Notes: generated from the sequence alone by a model not told the origin. Positions 42,066 to 55,019 are shown, counted from the stretch's first letter. The stretch: 64,000 bases of DNA from Limnohabitans sp. (GCF_023910625.1 NZ_JAAVVW010000003.1:2356001-2420000), one strand, 5' to 3'. Program-made: numbers and translations.

Positions 42066-43043
42066 TCAGATCACCTTGGCCCGCATCAGGTCGTTGGAGT
42101 TGATGGCACCGCACAGCAGTCCCTTTGCATCGACCACCAGGATACTCGTGATGCGGTGCAGCTCCATCATTTCAGCGGCCTCAACCGCCAGCGCATCGTG
42201 CCGGATGGTGCGCGGGTTGGGGTGCATCACCTCGCGAGCCTTGAGGTCTCGCAGGTCCACCCCTTTTTCAATCAGGCGGCGCAAATCCCCATCGGTGAAC
42301 ACGCCCAACACCAGACCGGCTGCATCGGTGACCGCGGTGGCTCCAAGGCCTTTGGCGCTCATCTCTCGCATCAGTATGGTGAATCCGGCATCAGGACCAA
42401 CTTGTGGCACATCCTGGTCTATGCGCATGACATCGCCCACATGCGTGAGCAGCTTGCGCCCCAAAGCGCCGCCAGGGTGCGAGCGCGCAAAGTCTTCTGG
42501 CTTGAAGCCCCGGGCATCCAGCAAGGCCACCGCAAGCGCATCGCCCATGGCCAGTTGGGCCGTGGTGCTGGCAGTGGGCGCGAGGTTCAAAGGGCAGGCC
42601 TCCTTGTCGACCGAGCAATCGAGCACCACGTCAGCATGCCGAGCCAAGGACGATTGCAGACCGCCCGTCAGCGCGATCAAGGGCACCCCCTGTCGCTTGA
42701 GCACTGGCAGGATGGCCACCAGCTCTTCGCTCTCGCCACTGTTGGAGATGGCCAGCACCACATCCACCGTCTTGATCATGCCCAAATCGCCATGGCTGGC
42801 CTCACCGGGGTGCACAAACATGGCCGGGGTGCCGGTAGAGGCCAGGGTGGCCGCAATCTTGCGCCCGATGTGACCGCTTTTGCCCATGCCAGTGACCACC
42901 ACCCGACCCTGAATGGTGAGCACCATGTTGACAGCTTTGACAAAGCGCTCGTCCAGACGGTCCTTGAGTTGAAGCAGCGCCGCTGCTTCAATGTCGAGGG
43001 TTTCGCGGGCAAGTTTCAGGGTGGTCGAGGGTTGGGCAAGCAT
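42066..43043 (-). CDS. kdsD: Arabinose-5-phosphate isomerase
   Basis: 325 aa that interconverts ribulose-5-P and arabinose-5-P, the entry to Kdo synthesis. The SIS domain covers residues about 35-170 ([31 protein letters not shown]). Two CBS domains occupy about 205-320 ([41 protein letters not shown]). ATG 43043 is chosen. The same frame runs on to 43724 as the reverse of apt, which is not part of the protein. Confidence 0.95.
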   Translation of the reverse strand: MLAQPSTTLKLARETLDIEAAALLQLKDRLDERFVKAVNMVLTIQGRVVVTGMGKSGHIGRKIAATLASTGTPAMFVHPGEASHGDLGMIKTVDVVLAISNSGESEELVAILPVLKRQGVPLIALTGGLQSSLARHADVVLDCSVDKEACPLNLAPTASTTAQLAMGDALAVALLDARGFKPEDFARSHPGGALGRKLLTHVGDVMRIDQDVPQVGPDAGFTILMREMSAKGLGATAVTDAAGLVLGVFTDGDLRRLIEKGVDLRDLKAREVMHPNPRTIRHDALAVEAAEMMELHRITSILVVDAKGLLCGAINSNDLMRAKVI

Positions 43044-43172
43044 GCAAGCTATTTTATCGGCTCGGTAATGTGGTGGCTTGTTAATATGCGCTTCGGCATT
43101 TCCAGGTTGCGCCGCAGGGCTGTGGGCCACTTGCGGCGGCCACCTCCCAAGACACAACAAGCGAGCCAAGAC

Positions 43173-43727
43173 ATGGACGACCTGAACGTCAACAACTACC
43201 TGAAAAGCCACATCCGCACGGTGCCCGACTGGCCTGCGCCGGGCGTGCAGTTCCGCGACATCACACCGCTGCTGCAGGACCCGCGCGTGTTTCGCGTCCT
43301 GATCGATGCCTTTGTGCACCGTTACATGCAGCCCGCCCTGCGCCCGGATGTGGTGGCGGGGCTGGATGCGCGGGGCTTTATTCTGGGCTCGGTGGTGGCC
43401 TATGAATTGGGCGTGGGCTTTGTGCCCATCCGCAAGAAAGGCAAGCTGCCCTTCAGCACCGTGGAAGAAACCTACGAGCTGGAGTACGGCAGCGCCACGG
43501 TCGAGCTGCACACCGACGCCGTCCAACCCGGGCAGCGGGTGCTGCTGATCGACGACTTGATCGCCACGGGCGGCACCATGATGGCGGGCAAAAAGCTGCT
43601 CGAAAAACTCGGAGCCAGCGTGATTGAAGGCGCAGCCATTGTGGACCTGCCCGAGCTGGGTGGCTCGCAGCGCATCGAGGGCAGCGGCCTGAAATTGTTC
43701 ACGCTGGTCTCTTTCGAGGGGCATTGA
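43173..43727 (+). CDS. apt: Adenine phosphoribosyltransferase
   Basis: 184-aa purine-salvage enzyme making AMP from adenine and PRPP. It has the Apt start [21 protein letters not shown], the [14 protein letters not shown] segment, the flexible [20 protein letters not shown] loop and the PRPP motif [14 protein letters not shown]. It diverges from kdsD with 129 bp between. ATG 43173 is used because upstream sequence in the same frame is unlike the family. Confidence 0.95.
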   Translation: MDDLNVNNYLKSHIRTVPDWPAPGVQFRDITPLLQDPRVFRVLIDAFVHRYMQPALRPDVVAGLDARGFILGSVVAYELGVGFVPIRKKGKLPFSTVEETYELEYGSATVELHTDAVQPGQRVLLIDDLIATGGTMMAGKKLLEKLGASVIEGAAIVDLPELGGSQRIEGSGLKLFTLVSFEGH

Positions 43728-43788
43728 ATCTGCCCCGGGTGTCGCGCACGACGCAGGCAGGACTGATGCGGTTGGCTGCAGTGGCAGT

Positions 43789-45201
43789 TCACTTTCCGAT
43801 GCAAAAACTCGAAAAAATCACCCCCAGCAAATCGTCGGCGCTGAACTCGCCCGTGATCTCATTGAGCGCGTTTTGGCCCAGCCGCAGCTCCTCGGCCAGC
43901 AGGTCGAGGTTTTGCGCTTGCGCGGCCAAATGGGCATTGGCGATTTCAAGATGCTCGCGGACGCGATGCAGGGCCTGCACATGGCGCTCGCGGGCGATGA
44001 ACAAACCTTCGCTGGCTTGTTGCCAACCGGCTTGCTGCAGCAGTTGCTGGCGCAGGGCTTGCAGGCCCTCACCCGTGCGGGCCGAGAGCGTCAAGCCCGT
44101 GCGTTCTTTTGCGCTGCTCGCTGCGTCGGCTTTGTTCCACACATCGATCACGCTCACGCTGGCGGGCAATCGCGTCTTCAAGGCTGCATCGATGTCGGCA
44201 TCGGCGCTGTCGTAATCGGCTTGGCCTGCACGCGTCAGGTCGTGCAAAAACAGCACGGCATCGGCCGCTTCAATCTGGCCCCAAGCGCGGGCAATGCCAA
44301 TTTGCTCCACCTCGTCCACGCCCTCGCCTTCGCGCAGACCGGCGGTGTCGATCACATGCAGCGGCACGCCTTCGATCTGGATGGTTTGCTGCACCACATC
44401 ACGCGTGGTGCCCGCAATCGGCGTGACGATGGCCAACTCGGCCCCGGCCAGCGCGTTGAGCAGTGAACTCTTGCCCGCATTGGGCTGGCCTGCGATCACC
44501 ACCTTGATGCCCTCGCGCAGCAGCGCGCCTTGTTTGGCTTTGCCCAGCACCGTGTTCAATGCCGCTTGCAGGCGATTCAATTGGCCTTGTGCATCTGCCT
44601 TTTGCAAGAAGTCGATCTCCTCTTCCGGGAAGTCCAGCGTGGCCTCCACCAACATGCGCAGGTGGATCAGCGCATCGCGCAGCACATGAATCTCTTTGGA
44701 AAAGTCACCTGCCAAAGACCGGCTGGCGCTGCGCGCTGCGGCTTCGGTGCTGGCATCGATCAGGTCGGCAATCGCCTCGGCTTGGGCCAGGTCGATCTTG
44801 TCGTTCAGAAAGGCCCGCTCAGAAAACTCGCCCGGTTGCGCCACCCGCAAACCCGCCAGACGCGGCTGGCCTGTGGTTGGGTTGATTTCGGCGGCGGCCT
44901 GCAAACACCGCGCCACCAGCAATTGCAAAACCACGGGCCCGCCATGCGCCTGCAACTCCAGCACATCTTCGCCCGTGAACGAATGGGGGCCTACAAAATG
45001 CAGCGCCAAACCATGGTCAATCGGGCTGCCAGTGGCATCGGCAAAGGGCAAATACGTGGCCTCTCGGGCTTTCAGGCTGCGCCCGCACAGGGCCTCAATC
45101 AAGGGCGACAGATGCTTGCCCGAGACCCGCACAATGCCCACCGCCCCGCGACCGGGCGCGGTGGCAATGGCCACGATGGGTTCGAGGTGCCTGGCAAGCA
45201 T
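43789..45201 (-). CDS. mnmE: tRNA modification GTPase MnmE
   Basis: 470-aa GTPase that, with MnmG, installs carboxymethylaminomethyl groups on wobble U34. The N-terminal tetrahydrofolate-binding domain has [21 protein letters not shown] and [18 protein letters not shown]. The G domain has [14 protein letters not shown] (G1), the G2 TTRD, DTAGLRE (G3) and NKAD (G4). The essential C-terminal CIGK is present. It follows yidC on the same strand after a terminator. Confidence 0.97.
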   Translation of the reverse strand: MLARHLEPIVAIATAPGRGAVGIVRVSGKHLSPLIEALCGRSLKAREATYLPFADATGSPIDHGLALHFVGPHSFTGEDVLELQAHGGPVVLQLLVARCLQAAAEINPTTGQPRLAGLRVAQPGEFSERAFLNDKIDLAQAEAIADLIDASTEAAARSASRSLAGDFSKEIHVLRDALIHLRMLVEATLDFPEEEIDFLQKADAQGQLNRLQAALNTVLGKAKQGALLREGIKVVIAGQPNAGKSSLLNALAGAELAIVTPIAGTTRDVVQQTIQIEGVPLHVIDTAGLREGEGVDEVEQIGIARAWGQIEAADAVLFLHDLTRAGQADYDSADADIDAALKTRLPASVSVIDVWNKADAASSAKERTGLTLSARTGEGLQALRQQLLQQAGWQQASEGLFIARERHVQALHRVREHLEIANAHLAAQAQNLDLLAEELRLGQNALNEITGEFSADDLLGVIFSSFCIGK

Positions 45202-45240
45202 GGTCGGTTAGCGCGGGTAAGGGTGTGGACGGGCCAATCC

Positions 45241-45270
45241 AAAAAAAGGCCGCTTGCGCGGCCTTTTTTA
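45241..45270. terminator. Terminator between yidC and mnmE
   Basis: AAAAAAAGGCCGC-TTGC-GCGGCCTTTTTT (45241-45269), a strong hairpin with T tracts on both strands. It directly follows the yidC stop. Confidence 0.9.
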
Positions 45271-45272
45271 AG

Positions 45273-46976
45273 TTACTTGAACTTGGGCAGGTTGAACTGC
45301 GGCGGCACGCCCATGCGGGTGTTGATCATCCATTGCTGGGCAATCGACAAAATGTTGTTCGTGATCCAGTACAGCACCAGACCTGCCGGGAAGAAGAAAA
45401 ACATGACCGAGAAAATCAGCGGCATCATCCACATCAGCTTGGCTTGCATCGGGTCCGGTGGCGCGGGATTCAGGGCCGTTTGCAGCAAGGTGGTCAAGGT
45501 CATGACCAAGGGCAAGATGAAATACGGATCGGGTGCCGACAGATCGTGGATCCAGAGCACCCAAGGCGCGTTGCGCATCTCGACGCTGGACAACAACACC
45601 CAATACAGGGCAATGAACACCGGGATCTGAACCATGATCGGGAAGCAGCCCCCCATCGGGTTGACCTTTTCCTCGCGGTAGATCTTCATCATCTCCTGCT
45701 GCATTTGCTGCGGATTGCTCTTGAGGCGTTCACGCATTTCCATGATCTTGGGGTTAATGGCCTTCATCTTGGCCATGCTGGCGTAGGCCTTGGCATTGAG
45801 CCAATAAAAAGCGATCTTGAGCAAGAGCACCAAGGCGACGATGGCCCAGCCCCAGTTTTGCAAAACACTGTGCAATTGGTCCAGCAGCCAATACAAAGGC
45901 TTGGACAGCATGGCCAGCCAGCCGTAGTCTTTCACCAGATCCAGACCGGGGGACAAGGACTCCAGCACTTTCTCTTCTTGGGGGCCGCTGAACAACTGAT
46001 TGGTCAAGACCTTCGACTGGCCTGGCGCCAACTCGGCCAAGGGGGTGATCATGCCCACGGCATACAGGTTGGTATCGACTTTGCGCACAAAGTTTTCGCG
46101 CTGCACGCCATCGGGCAACAACCAGGCGCTGGCAAAGTAATGCTGCACCATGGCCACATAACCGTTGGTCGATGTCTTGTCGATCTCGGCCTTGTTCTTT
46201 TCGATGTCTCCAAAGTCCACCTTGTTGTACTTCTTGGCATCGGTGTAAATCGCGGGGCCGGTGAAAGTGAAGTAGAACGCCGACTCGCCCTCGGGCGCGT
46301 TGCCATCGCGCACCAGCTGCATGTACAGCTGCGGCGACACGCTGGCCTGACCGTTGTTGACCACCTCGTGCTTCACGTCGATCACGTAACTGCCTCGCTT
46401 GAGCGTGTAGGTCTTGACCAGCTTCACGCCATTCAGCTCGTCGGACTCAAAGCGCAAGTTCAACTCGTTTTGACCGTCTTTGAGGGTGCGCTCACCGCTG
46501 AACTTCATGGCTGTTTTGTGCGTCGGAAAGTTGCCGCCAATCAGACCCGTCTGGGCCATGTAAACGCGGCTTGCGCTTTGGTCCAGCAACACCATGTTCT
46601 TTTTGGGGTCGACCAGATCGCGGTGCTGTGTGAATTCGCTGCGCACCAAAGAGCCTCCTTCGGTGTCAAAGCTCAGCTTGAGCACATCGGTCTCGACCTC
46701 GATTTTTTCGCGAGGCGTCGGGGCCGAGGCAGCGGGTGCAGACGACGGCACCTGCCCGGGCGAAGCCGCGATGGCGACCGTGGCCGAAGGCAGGGCATTG
46801 GCGCTGCTGGCGACCGGGTTGTTGGCGGCAGCGGCATTGCCGCTGGCTGCGGATGCGACTTCCGGTTTGGGGAAGAAGGTGGCTTTTTTGCCGTTATGCA
46901 ATTGCCACTGATCCCAAAGCAAAACCAGGGAAAAACCAAAAATCACCCAAAGGATGGTGCGACGGATATCGTTCAT
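45273..46976 (-). CDS. yidC: Membrane protein insertase YidC
   Basis: 567 aa. It has an N-terminal membrane anchor (RRTILWVIFGFSLVLLWDQW), a large periplasmic beta domain (about residues 60-340) and the conserved C-terminal core with five helices: GWAIVALVLLLKIAFYWLN, the cytoplasmic MKAINPKIMEMRERLKSNPQ hairpin, MGGCFPIMVQIPVFIALYWV and PAGLVLYWITNNILSIAQQW. It inserts inner-membrane proteins alone or with Sec. ATG 46976 overlaps the yidD stop by four bases, so the two are coupled. A strong terminator follows. Confidence 0.97.
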   Translation of the reverse strand: MNDIRRTILWVIFGFSLVLLWDQWQLHNGKKATFFPKPEVASAASGNAAAANNPVASSANALPSATVAIAASPGQVPSSAPAASAPTPREKIEVETDVLKLSFDTEGGSLVRSEFTQHRDLVDPKKNMVLLDQSASRVYMAQTGLIGGNFPTHKTAMKFSGERTLKDGQNELNLRFESDELNGVKLVKTYTLKRGSYVIDVKHEVVNNGQASVSPQLYMQLVRDGNAPEGESAFYFTFTGPAIYTDAKKYNKVDFGDIEKNKAEIDKTSTNGYVAMVQHYFASAWLLPDGVQRENFVRKVDTNLYAVGMITPLAELAPGQSKVLTNQLFSGPQEEKVLESLSPGLDLVKDYGWLAMLSKPLYWLLDQLHSVLQNWGWAIVALVLLLKIAFYWLNAKAYASMAKMKAINPKIMEMRERLKSNPQQMQQEMMKIYREEKVNPMGGCFPIMVQIPVFIALYWVLLSSVEMRNAPWVLWIHDLSAPDPYFILPLVMTLTTLLQTALNPAPPDPMQAKLMWMMPLIFSVMFFFFPAGLVLYWITNNILSIAQQWMINTRMGVPPQFNLPKFK

Positions 46977-47248
46977 GGGGTCTTCTTTGACGACGGGGGG
47001 GATAACAAAGCAGAGAACAAGCGAGGCACCTGCACGGGAACGGGATCGTGGCCACCCTTGCACCACGGACCGCAACGCACCAAGCGGTGCAAGGTCAGGT
47101 AAGCGCCAGCAGCAGCGCCATGCGATGACAAGGCATCGAGCGCATACACCGAGCAAGTCGGCTCAAACCGGCAAGAGGACCCCAGCCAGGGGCTGAGCAC
47201 CAAGCGGTAAACGCGCACCAAGCCCATCAAAAAGCGTTGAACGATCAT
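46973..47248 (-). CDS. yidD: Membrane protein insertion efficiency factor YidD
   Basis: 91 aa with an amphipathic N-terminus (VQRFLMGLVRVYRLVLSPWLG) and the family signature CRFEPTCSVYALDAL, then LVRCGPWCKGGHDPVP. It supports YidC-dependent insertion at the inner membrane. ATGA overlaps join it to rnpA upstream and yidC downstream, the usual operon order rpmH-rnpA-yidD-yidC. Confidence 0.95.
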   Translation of the reverse strand: MIVQRFLMGLVRVYRLVLSPWLGSSCRFEPTCSVYALDALSSHGAAAGAYLTLHRLVRCGPWCKGGHDPVPVQVPRLFSALLSPPSSKKTP

Positions 47249-47694
47249 GCGCGCACCTCTTGGCGCTTGTCCAAGTGCAAAGCGTGCACAAAAAGTTGCT
47301 CCAGCTCCTGGCGCACCGCAAGCTTGAGGTGGTCCGAGCTGGCGCTGATGAACGCCTTCCGATCAAACGTGGCGCGCAAGCGAACCACATGGACGGCCAC
47401 TGGCAAATCGACGCAGAACCGTTGACTCACGTTGTAGATCTGGCGCTTGATCGCGTTTCGGGTCACCGCACGGCGGGCCCATCGCTTGGGCACCATGGCG
47501 CCCAGCCAGACATCCCGCAAATCAAAAAGGGCCTGCTCCAGTGAAGGAGCAAGCCCCAGTTGTTCGCCGGGAGTCACACAGGTGTCAGAGGGCTGAGTCA
47601 GGCTCAGGCGATGCAGCGCAAAGTGCGCAGTCCGCGAGACCGTACCGCCCGCCAGGGCAGCCTGAAACTGTGGGCGTGTTTTTAAACGCTGCAC
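47245..47694 (-). CDS. rnpA: Ribonuclease P protein component
   Basis: 149 aa. It begins QRLKTRPQFQAAL and has the RNR motif in a recognisable form, RRAVTRNAIKRQIYNVSQRF, which contacts the RNase P RNA. It helps the ribozyme mature tRNA 5' ends. GTG 47694 is preferred because family members begin MQRLK; TTG 47703 would add three residues. A longer loop (about residues 30-60) makes it larger than the 119-aa E. coli protein. It overlaps yidD. Confidence 0.92.
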   Translation of the reverse strand: MQRLKTRPQFQAALAGGTVSRTAHFALHRLSLTQPSDTCVTPGEQLGLAPSLEQALFDLRDVWLGAMVPKRWARRAVTRNAIKRQIYNVSQRFCVDLPVAVHVVRLRATFDRKAFISASSDHLKLAVRQELEQLFVHALHLDKRQEVRA

Positions 47695-47761
47695 GATGGC
47701 CAAGCCCCGGATTCAACCGCCCGCAGTGTCAACAGACCACGAACAGACGGCTGAACATTCA

Positions 47762-47896
47762 TTAGGCAGCCAGGCGCTTGCGGCCCTTGGCGCGGCGGGC
47801 ATTGATCACTGCGCGGCCACCGCGTGTTTTCATGCGAACCAGAAAACCGTGGGTACGGGCGCGACGAGTTTTGGAGGGTTGGTAGGTGCGTTTCAT
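47762..47896 (-). CDS. rpmH: 50S ribosomal protein L34
   Basis: 44-aa ribosomal protein, full length and unmistakable: [37 protein letters not shown]. Very basic, it binds 23S rRNA. It is first in the rpmH-rnpA-yidD-yidC operon and diverges from dnaA, the conserved arrangement at many bacterial replication origins. The ATG at 47896 is preceded by GGAAGAG. Confidence 0.98.
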   Translation of the reverse strand: MKRTYQPSKTRRARTHGFLVRMKTRGGRAVINARRAKGRKRLAA

Positions 47897-48136
47897 GACT
47901 CTTCCTTTGTGCCCAGAGCCATGGATCGGCTTTGGACGAAACCGGGGATTATCGCAAACTTTCCAAACAGAACCAAACAAACTGTTTTTTCGTCCATCAG
48001 GGTGTCCCCGGGTTGATGTCGCCATGATGTGGTTTATCATGCCCTCTCGTTTTCGAATCGGTATGTGGATAAGCTCTTGATAAAGCTGCCTGTCCAGTGC
48101 CTCGTGATCAATTCTGTCCACAATAAAAAGTACTCA
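47897..48136. promoter_or_regulatory. oriC: rpmH-dnaA intergenic region with DnaA-box matches (possible oriC)
   Basis: 240 bp between the divergent rpmH and dnaA genes. TGTGGATAA at 48064-48072 is a perfect DnaA box (reverse of TTATCCACA). TGTCCACAA at 48115-48123 is a near match. Only these two were found by eye, so it may be the dnaA promoter rather than the whole origin. The dnaA-dnaN gap showed no box. Confidence 0.55.
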
Positions 48137-49537
48137 ATGACCGAGGGAATTTCCCCTGATTTCCAGATGGATGCGGGCCACGCCCTGTGGCAGGCATGCG
48201 TTGAAGACCTTGCGCGTGAGCTGCCGGAAAACCAGTTCAATACCTGGATCAAACCGCTCACCGCGCAAGCATCGCAAGACCAGCAAACAATCACCCTGTT
48301 CGTTGCAAACCGATTCAAGCTGGACTGGATTCGGTCGCAATATGCGGGCCGGCTGGCGGCCCTGCTCGAAAAAATCCAGGGGCACCCAATCAAGATCGAG
48401 TTAGCGATCACTCCTCGTGAACGTATTGTCAGATCTGGAATGGCATCCACGCCATCATCCATGGAAATGCCCGTGCAAGCCTCTGCGGTGGCCGATGAAG
48501 GGGCCACCAGCGCCTTTCGCAGCCGACTCAACGCGTCCTTGAACTTTGACAACCTGGTCGAGGGCACAGCCAACCGCATGGCGCGTGCTGCTGCCATGCA
48601 CGTCGCGGGCTCGCCGGGGCAGCTTTACAACCCCCTGTTCATCTATGGTGGTGTGGGTTTGGGCAAGACCCACCTGATGCATGCGATTGGCAACAAACTG
48701 CTGGCCGAGCGCCCGGAGGCCAAGGTTCTTTACATCCATGCTGAACAATTCGTTTCGGATGTGGTTAAAGCCTACCAGCGCAAGACTTTTGACGAATTTA
48801 AATTCCATTACCACTCGCTCGATTTGCTGCTCATCGACGACGTGCAGTTATTTGCCAACAAGGACCGCACGCAAGAAGAGTTCTTCAATGCCTTCGAAGC
48901 CCTGCTGGCCAAAAAGTCGCACATCGTGATGACCAGCGACACCTACCCCAAGGGCCTGGCCGACATACACGAGCGCCTGGTCTCGCGTTTCGATTCGGGC
49001 CTCACGGTGGCGATGGAGCCACCCGAGCTCGAAATGCGTGTGGCCATCCTGATCAACAAAGCCATCAGCGAAGGCAGCGAAATGCCCGAAGAAGTGGCGT
49101 TTTTTGTGGCCAAAAACGTGCGCTCCAATGTGCGAGAGCTCGAAGGCGCGTTACGCAAAATTCTGGCGTATTCGCGCTTTAACCAAAAGGACATCTCCAT
49201 CCAACTGGCCCGCGACGCCCTGCGCGACCTGCTGTCCATCCAGAACCGCCAGATCAGCGTCGAAAACATCCAGAAAACAGTGGCCGACTACTACAAGATC
49301 AAGGTCGCCGACATGTACAGCAAAAAGCGCCCCGCCAGCATCGCCCGCCCGCGCCAGATCGCCATGTACCTGGCCAAGGAAATGACCCAAAAGAGCCTGC
49401 CCGAGATCGGTGAGCTGTTTGGCGGGCGCGACCACACCACCGTCTTGCACGCCGTCCGTAAAATCGGTGCCGAACGACTGCAAATGACCGATCTGAACCA
49501 CCAACTGCACGTGCTGGAGCAGACCCTCAAGGGCTGA
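48137..49537 (+). CDS. dnaA: Chromosomal replication initiator DnaA
   Basis: 466 aa. Domain I begins [22 protein letters not shown]. The AAA+ domain has Walker [12 protein letters not shown] and Walker [11 protein letters not shown], then [10 protein letters not shown]. Domain IV ends with the DnaA-box binding signature [15 protein letters not shown]. It opens the origin and regulates its own promoter. ATG 48137 gives the normal start; the upstream frame contains the DnaA boxes. dnaN follows after 151 bp. Confidence 0.98.
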   Translation: MTEGISPDFQMDAGHALWQACVEDLARELPENQFNTWIKPLTAQASQDQQTITLFVANRFKLDWIRSQYAGRLAALLEKIQGHPIKIELAITPRERIVRSGMASTPSSMEMPVQASAVADEGATSAFRSRLNASLNFDNLVEGTANRMARAAAMHVAGSPGQLYNPLFIYGGVGLGKTHLMHAIGNKLLAERPEAKVLYIHAEQFVSDVVKAYQRKTFDEFKFHYHSLDLLLIDDVQLFANKDRTQEEFFNAFEALLAKKSHIVMTSDTYPKGLADIHERLVSRFDSGLTVAMEPPELEMRVAILINKAISEGSEMPEEVAFFVAKNVRSNVRELEGALRKILAYSRFNQKDISIQLARDALRDLLSIQNRQISVENIQKTVADYYKIKVADMYSKKRPASIARPRQIAMYLAKEMTQKSLPEIGELFGGRDHTTVLHAVRKIGAERLQMTDLNHQLHVLEQTLKG

Positions 49538-49688
49538 AACCCCATGCAAGCTGGCTTGATGCTTCAATTTCATGGGTTTGACATGTTTTCTGGTCTTTTT
49601 GAGGCCAAAAAACAGCGAAAATGCATGCTGATTTTGAAATCGGTGCCTGCCGCAAGCTGACACCAGATAAACCAACAAAGGTAGACAA

Positions 49689-50798
49689 ATGATCGTCCTC
49701 AAGGCCACCCAAGACAAATTGCTGTCTATCCTGCAATCCGTGTCCGGCATTGTCGAACGCCGCAACACCCTTCCGGTGCTGGCAAATGTGCTGATTCGCA
49801 AGACAGGCCGCGCCGTGCAACTGACCACCAGCGACCTCGAAATCCAGATCCGCACCACCGCCGAGATGGATGGCGACCCGGGAGACTTCACCACCACCGT
49901 GGGGGCTCGCAAACTCATCGACATCCTGCGCACCATGCCTGCTGACCAGACCGTCAGTCTGGAATCCTCGCAAGCCAAGCTGATCTTGAAGGGTGGCAAG
50001 TCCAAATTCACCGTGCAGACGCTGCCCGCAGAAGACTTTCCACTGGTGCAAGAAGCCGCCAGCTTTGGCCCCGTGTTCAGCGTGCCACAAAAAACACTCA
50101 AACAGTTGCTCGGCGAAGTCTCGTTTGCCATGGCCCTGCATGACATCCGCTACTACCTCAACGGCATCCTGTTTGTGGCCGAAGGCAACCGGCTGAGCCT
50201 GGTCGCCACCGACGGCCACCGCCTGGCTTTCACCGCCGCCACGCTCGACGTGGAAGTGCCCACCAAACAAGAAGTCATCCTGCCCCGCAAGACCGTGACC
50301 GAATTGCAGCGTTTGCTTTCGGACGCCGACGGCGCGATCGAGATGCAATTTGCCAGCAACCAGGCCAAGTTCAGTTTTGACGGCATGGAATTCGTGACCA
50401 AGCTGGTCGAAGGCAAGTTCCCTGACTACAACCGCGTCATCCCCAAAGGCCACCGCAACAACCTGACCTTGGGCCGTCAGGCCTTGCTGTCTTGCTTGCA
50501 GCGCACCGCCATCCTGACCAGCGACAAATTCAAGGGTGTGCGCCTGAACCTCGACCCCGGCAGTCTGCGCGTGGCCTCCACCAACGCCGAGCAAGAAGAA
50601 GCCGTGGACGAACTCGACATCGATTACGGCGGCGACGCCATCGAAATCGGCTTCAACGTCACCTACATCATCGACGTGCTCAGCAACATGGGCCAGGACA
50701 TGGTCCGCATCGATCTGGCCGATGGCAACAGCTCGGCGCTGATCACCATCCCCGACAACGACAACTTCAAGTATGTGGTGATGCCCATGCGCATTTAA
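49689..50798 (+). CDS. dnaN: DNA polymerase III beta sliding clamp
   Basis: 369 aa, three clamp domains, begins MIVLKATQDKLLSILQSVSGIVERR. It has EFTIP-like segments, the FVAEGNRLSLVATDGHRLA motif and the C-terminal VVMPMRI that lines the partner-binding pocket. It tethers polymerase and repair factors to DNA. It lies between dnaA and gyrB in the standard order. A hairpin terminator follows. Confidence 0.98.
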   Translation: MIVLKATQDKLLSILQSVSGIVERRNTLPVLANVLIRKTGRAVQLTTSDLEIQIRTTAEMDGDPGDFTTTVGARKLIDILRTMPADQTVSLESSQAKLILKGGKSKFTVQTLPAEDFPLVQEAASFGPVFSVPQKTLKQLLGEVSFAMALHDIRYYLNGILFVAEGNRLSLVATDGHRLAFTAATLDVEVPTKQEVILPRKTVTELQRLLSDADGAIEMQFASNQAKFSFDGMEFVTKLVEGKFPDYNRVIPKGHRNNLTLGRQALLSCLQRTAILTSDKFKGVRLNLDPGSLRVASTNAEQEEAVDELDIDYGGDAIEIGFNVTYIIDVLSNMGQDMVRIDLADGNSSALITIPDNDNFKYVVMPMRI

Positions 50799-50820
50799 GG
50801 CTCGCACCATACGCCAATAG

Positions 50821-53487
<2,667 letters not shown>

Positions 53488-53520
53488 TCGATCTTGCAGC
53501 CGTACCCTTAAGCTGAGAAA

Positions 53521-53556
53521 AAGGGGCCCATCAGTTGTGAAACTGATGGGCCCTTT
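53521..53556 (+). terminator. Strong terminator after gyrB
   Basis: AAGGGGCCCATCAGTT pairs with AACTGATGGGCCCTTT (53521-53555) around a 3-nt loop, ending in T. It marks the boundary between the conserved origin region and the defence island. Confidence 0.9.
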
Positions 53557-53660
53557 GCTTTGGCGCGCCCAATGTGGCCTTGTATGCTTGCTAAAAGTGC
53601 AGCAAAATGACTTTGACTGATTTCCTTTAAGGAAGCAACTGATTGCAAACCGCTTCCATT

Positions 53661-53700
53661 TAGGCTATTATTAAAATCAGATTAACCAGCCTATAGGCTA
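53661..53700. promoter_or_regulatory. Operator-like repeats before mobile mystery protein A
   Basis: AGCCTATAGGCT is a perfect 12-bp palindrome (53688-53699) directly before the ATG at 53704. TAGGCTA recurs at 53661-53667. The HTH protein downstream probably binds here to regulate its own operon. Confidence 0.65.
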
Positions 53701-53703
53701 GCA

Positions 53704-54165
53704 ATGTCTTCTGAACTGAACCAGCTTCGACTCGAACAAGTGCAGTACACCCTTTCCGGCTACGCGGACTTGGTCAAGCGGCAGCCACCGTCACGGGGAT
53801 GGCTGAAGCTCATCCGAGAAGCCCTGGGTCGAACGGAACGTCAGCAGGCTCAGCGGCTGGGCATCTCAGGGGCGACGCTGCACAAGTCTGAACAGTCCGA
53901 AGCGGAGGATCGCATCTCCCTCGGACAACTGCGCAAACTCGCTGATGGACTGGATTGCGAACTGGTTTATGCACTGGTTCCCAGACGCCCGCTCACGGAC
54001 GTGGTTCAGGAACGCGCTCGTGCCATCGCGATGGAAGAGGTTGGCAGCGTAGCCCACACCATGGGTCTTGAAGACCAGCGCCCCGGCGCAGAACGGCTGC
54101 GCAAACAGGTGGAACGCAGGACCGAAGAATTGCTGCGCGGCCGCTGGTCAGACCTATGGCGATAG
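53704..54165 (+). CDS. Mobile mystery protein A (HTH regulator/antitoxin)
   Basis: 153 aa. Residues about 30-90 are an Xre-type helix-turn-helix (GWLKLIREALGRTERQQAQRLGISGATLHKSEQSEA). The N-terminus and the C-terminal RLRKQVERRTEELLRGRWSDLWR match mobile mystery protein A, always paired with a Fic-domain partner. It likely represses the pair through the palindrome upstream and counteracts the Fic enzyme. It overlaps the next gene by 10 bp. This is the first module of the island. Confidence 0.88.
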   Translation: MSSELNQLRLEQVQYTLSGYADLVKRQPPSRGWLKLIREALGRTERQQAQRLGISGATLHKSEQSEAEDRISLGQLRKLADGLDCELVYALVPRRPLTDVVQERARAIAMEEVGSVAHTMGLEDQRPGAERLRKQVERRTEELLRGRWSDLWR

Positions 54166-54746
54166 ACCTGGACGAACAAGACGGCCAGACACCCCTGGAC
54201 CCCGACGAAAAGACCGGGCTCATCCCGGGGCACCTGGCCACCCAGGGGGATCTGAACGACTGGGAGCAGGAGAACATCTTGCGCGCCGTGCGCTGGCTCA
54301 AGCGGGTCAAAGCACCGCAAGTGCTCAGCGAAGGGTTTTGCCGAGAGCTGCACGAGCAGATGTTCGGGAAGACTTGGGCATGGGCGGGTACGTTTCGCAA
54401 GTCCGACAAAAACATCGGCTGCGATTGGACACAGGTTGCGGTGCAGCTCAAGAACCTGTTCGACAACACGCGTTGGTGGGTCGACAACGCCACGTTTCCT
54501 CCCGATGAAATCGCAGCACGCTTTCACCGCGACTTGGTCTGGATTCATCCCTTCCCCAATGGCAATGGCCGACATTCACGCATGATGGCTGACGCCTTGC
54601 TGCGAAGCCTTGGCCAAGCTGCGTTCACATGGGGAAGCGGCGGCAGTCTGGTTGCCGCCAACGATGTTCGGGCACGGTACCTGGCAGCACTGCGAGCTGC
54701 AGACCAAGGTGACTATCAGCTTCTGCTTGCGTTTGTCCGCAGTTGA
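54156..54746 (+). CDS. Mobile mystery protein B (Fic-domain AMPylase-like toxin)
   Basis: 196 aa. The Fic motif HPFPNGNGRHSRMMADALL (about residues 129-147) contains the catalytic His and the GNGR phosphate loop. Fic enzymes transfer AMP or similar groups to protein targets; the target here is unknown. The flap region DKNIGCDWTQV and the N-terminal LIPGHLATQGDLNDWEQENIL are typical of mobile mystery protein B. Its TGA stop coincides with the left edge (54746) of the first DUF3427 repeat, so the repeat begins exactly where the gene ends. Confidence 0.9.
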   Translation: MAIDLDEQDGQTPLDPDEKTGLIPGHLATQGDLNDWEQENILRAVRWLKRVKAPQVLSEGFCRELHEQMFGKTWAWAGTFRKSDKNIGCDWTQVAVQLKNLFDNTRWWVDNATFPPDEIAARFHRDLVWIHPFPNGNGRHSRMMADALLRSLGQAAFTWGSGGSLVAANDVRARYLAALRAADQGDYQLLLAFVRS

Positions 54747-55019
54747 GCGCTCAACCCATCAACCCACCCCACTTTGCAACCCAAACACCACACTCATAGG
54801 CTGGCTGCCCTGGTGTGATTGGTAGAGCACGCGGCCGTGGTAAGTGAAGGGGGCCGCTTTGCCTGCGGCCAGTTTGTTTTCGCGCACAAACAAATGGATG
54901 TCGATGTCCAAAGCGGCGTGGCGGATGATCTCTTGGCCGCGCATGCTGCTTGGGTCGGTGGCGTTCTGGCTTTGCCAGTGAAAGTGGCTGTCATCGATCC
55001 AGTGGTCCATGTACTTGTG
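54746..55019 (-). pseudogene. DUF3427 gene 3' end, copy 1
   Basis: The minus strand reads the C-terminal 83 residues of a DUF3427-type protein (DSHFHWQSQNATDPSS, HLFVRENKLAAGKAAPFTYHGRV, SQPMSVVFGLQ), ending at TGA 54759-54761. By eye it differs from copy 3 at about 10 of 270 bp. Homology to the other copies starts near 54746 and fades at 55019-55038. There is no start codon context, so it is a fragment. DUF3427 domains end helicase- or nuclease-like proteins. Confidence 0.85.

Noticed and set aside
43044..43724. N-terminal extension of KdsD
   Set aside because: It is the reverse of apt; KdsD family proteins start near [14 protein letters not shown] at 43043.
45225..47102. 625-codon open frame on the plus strand
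   Set aside because: Antisense of yidC; no recognisable domain.
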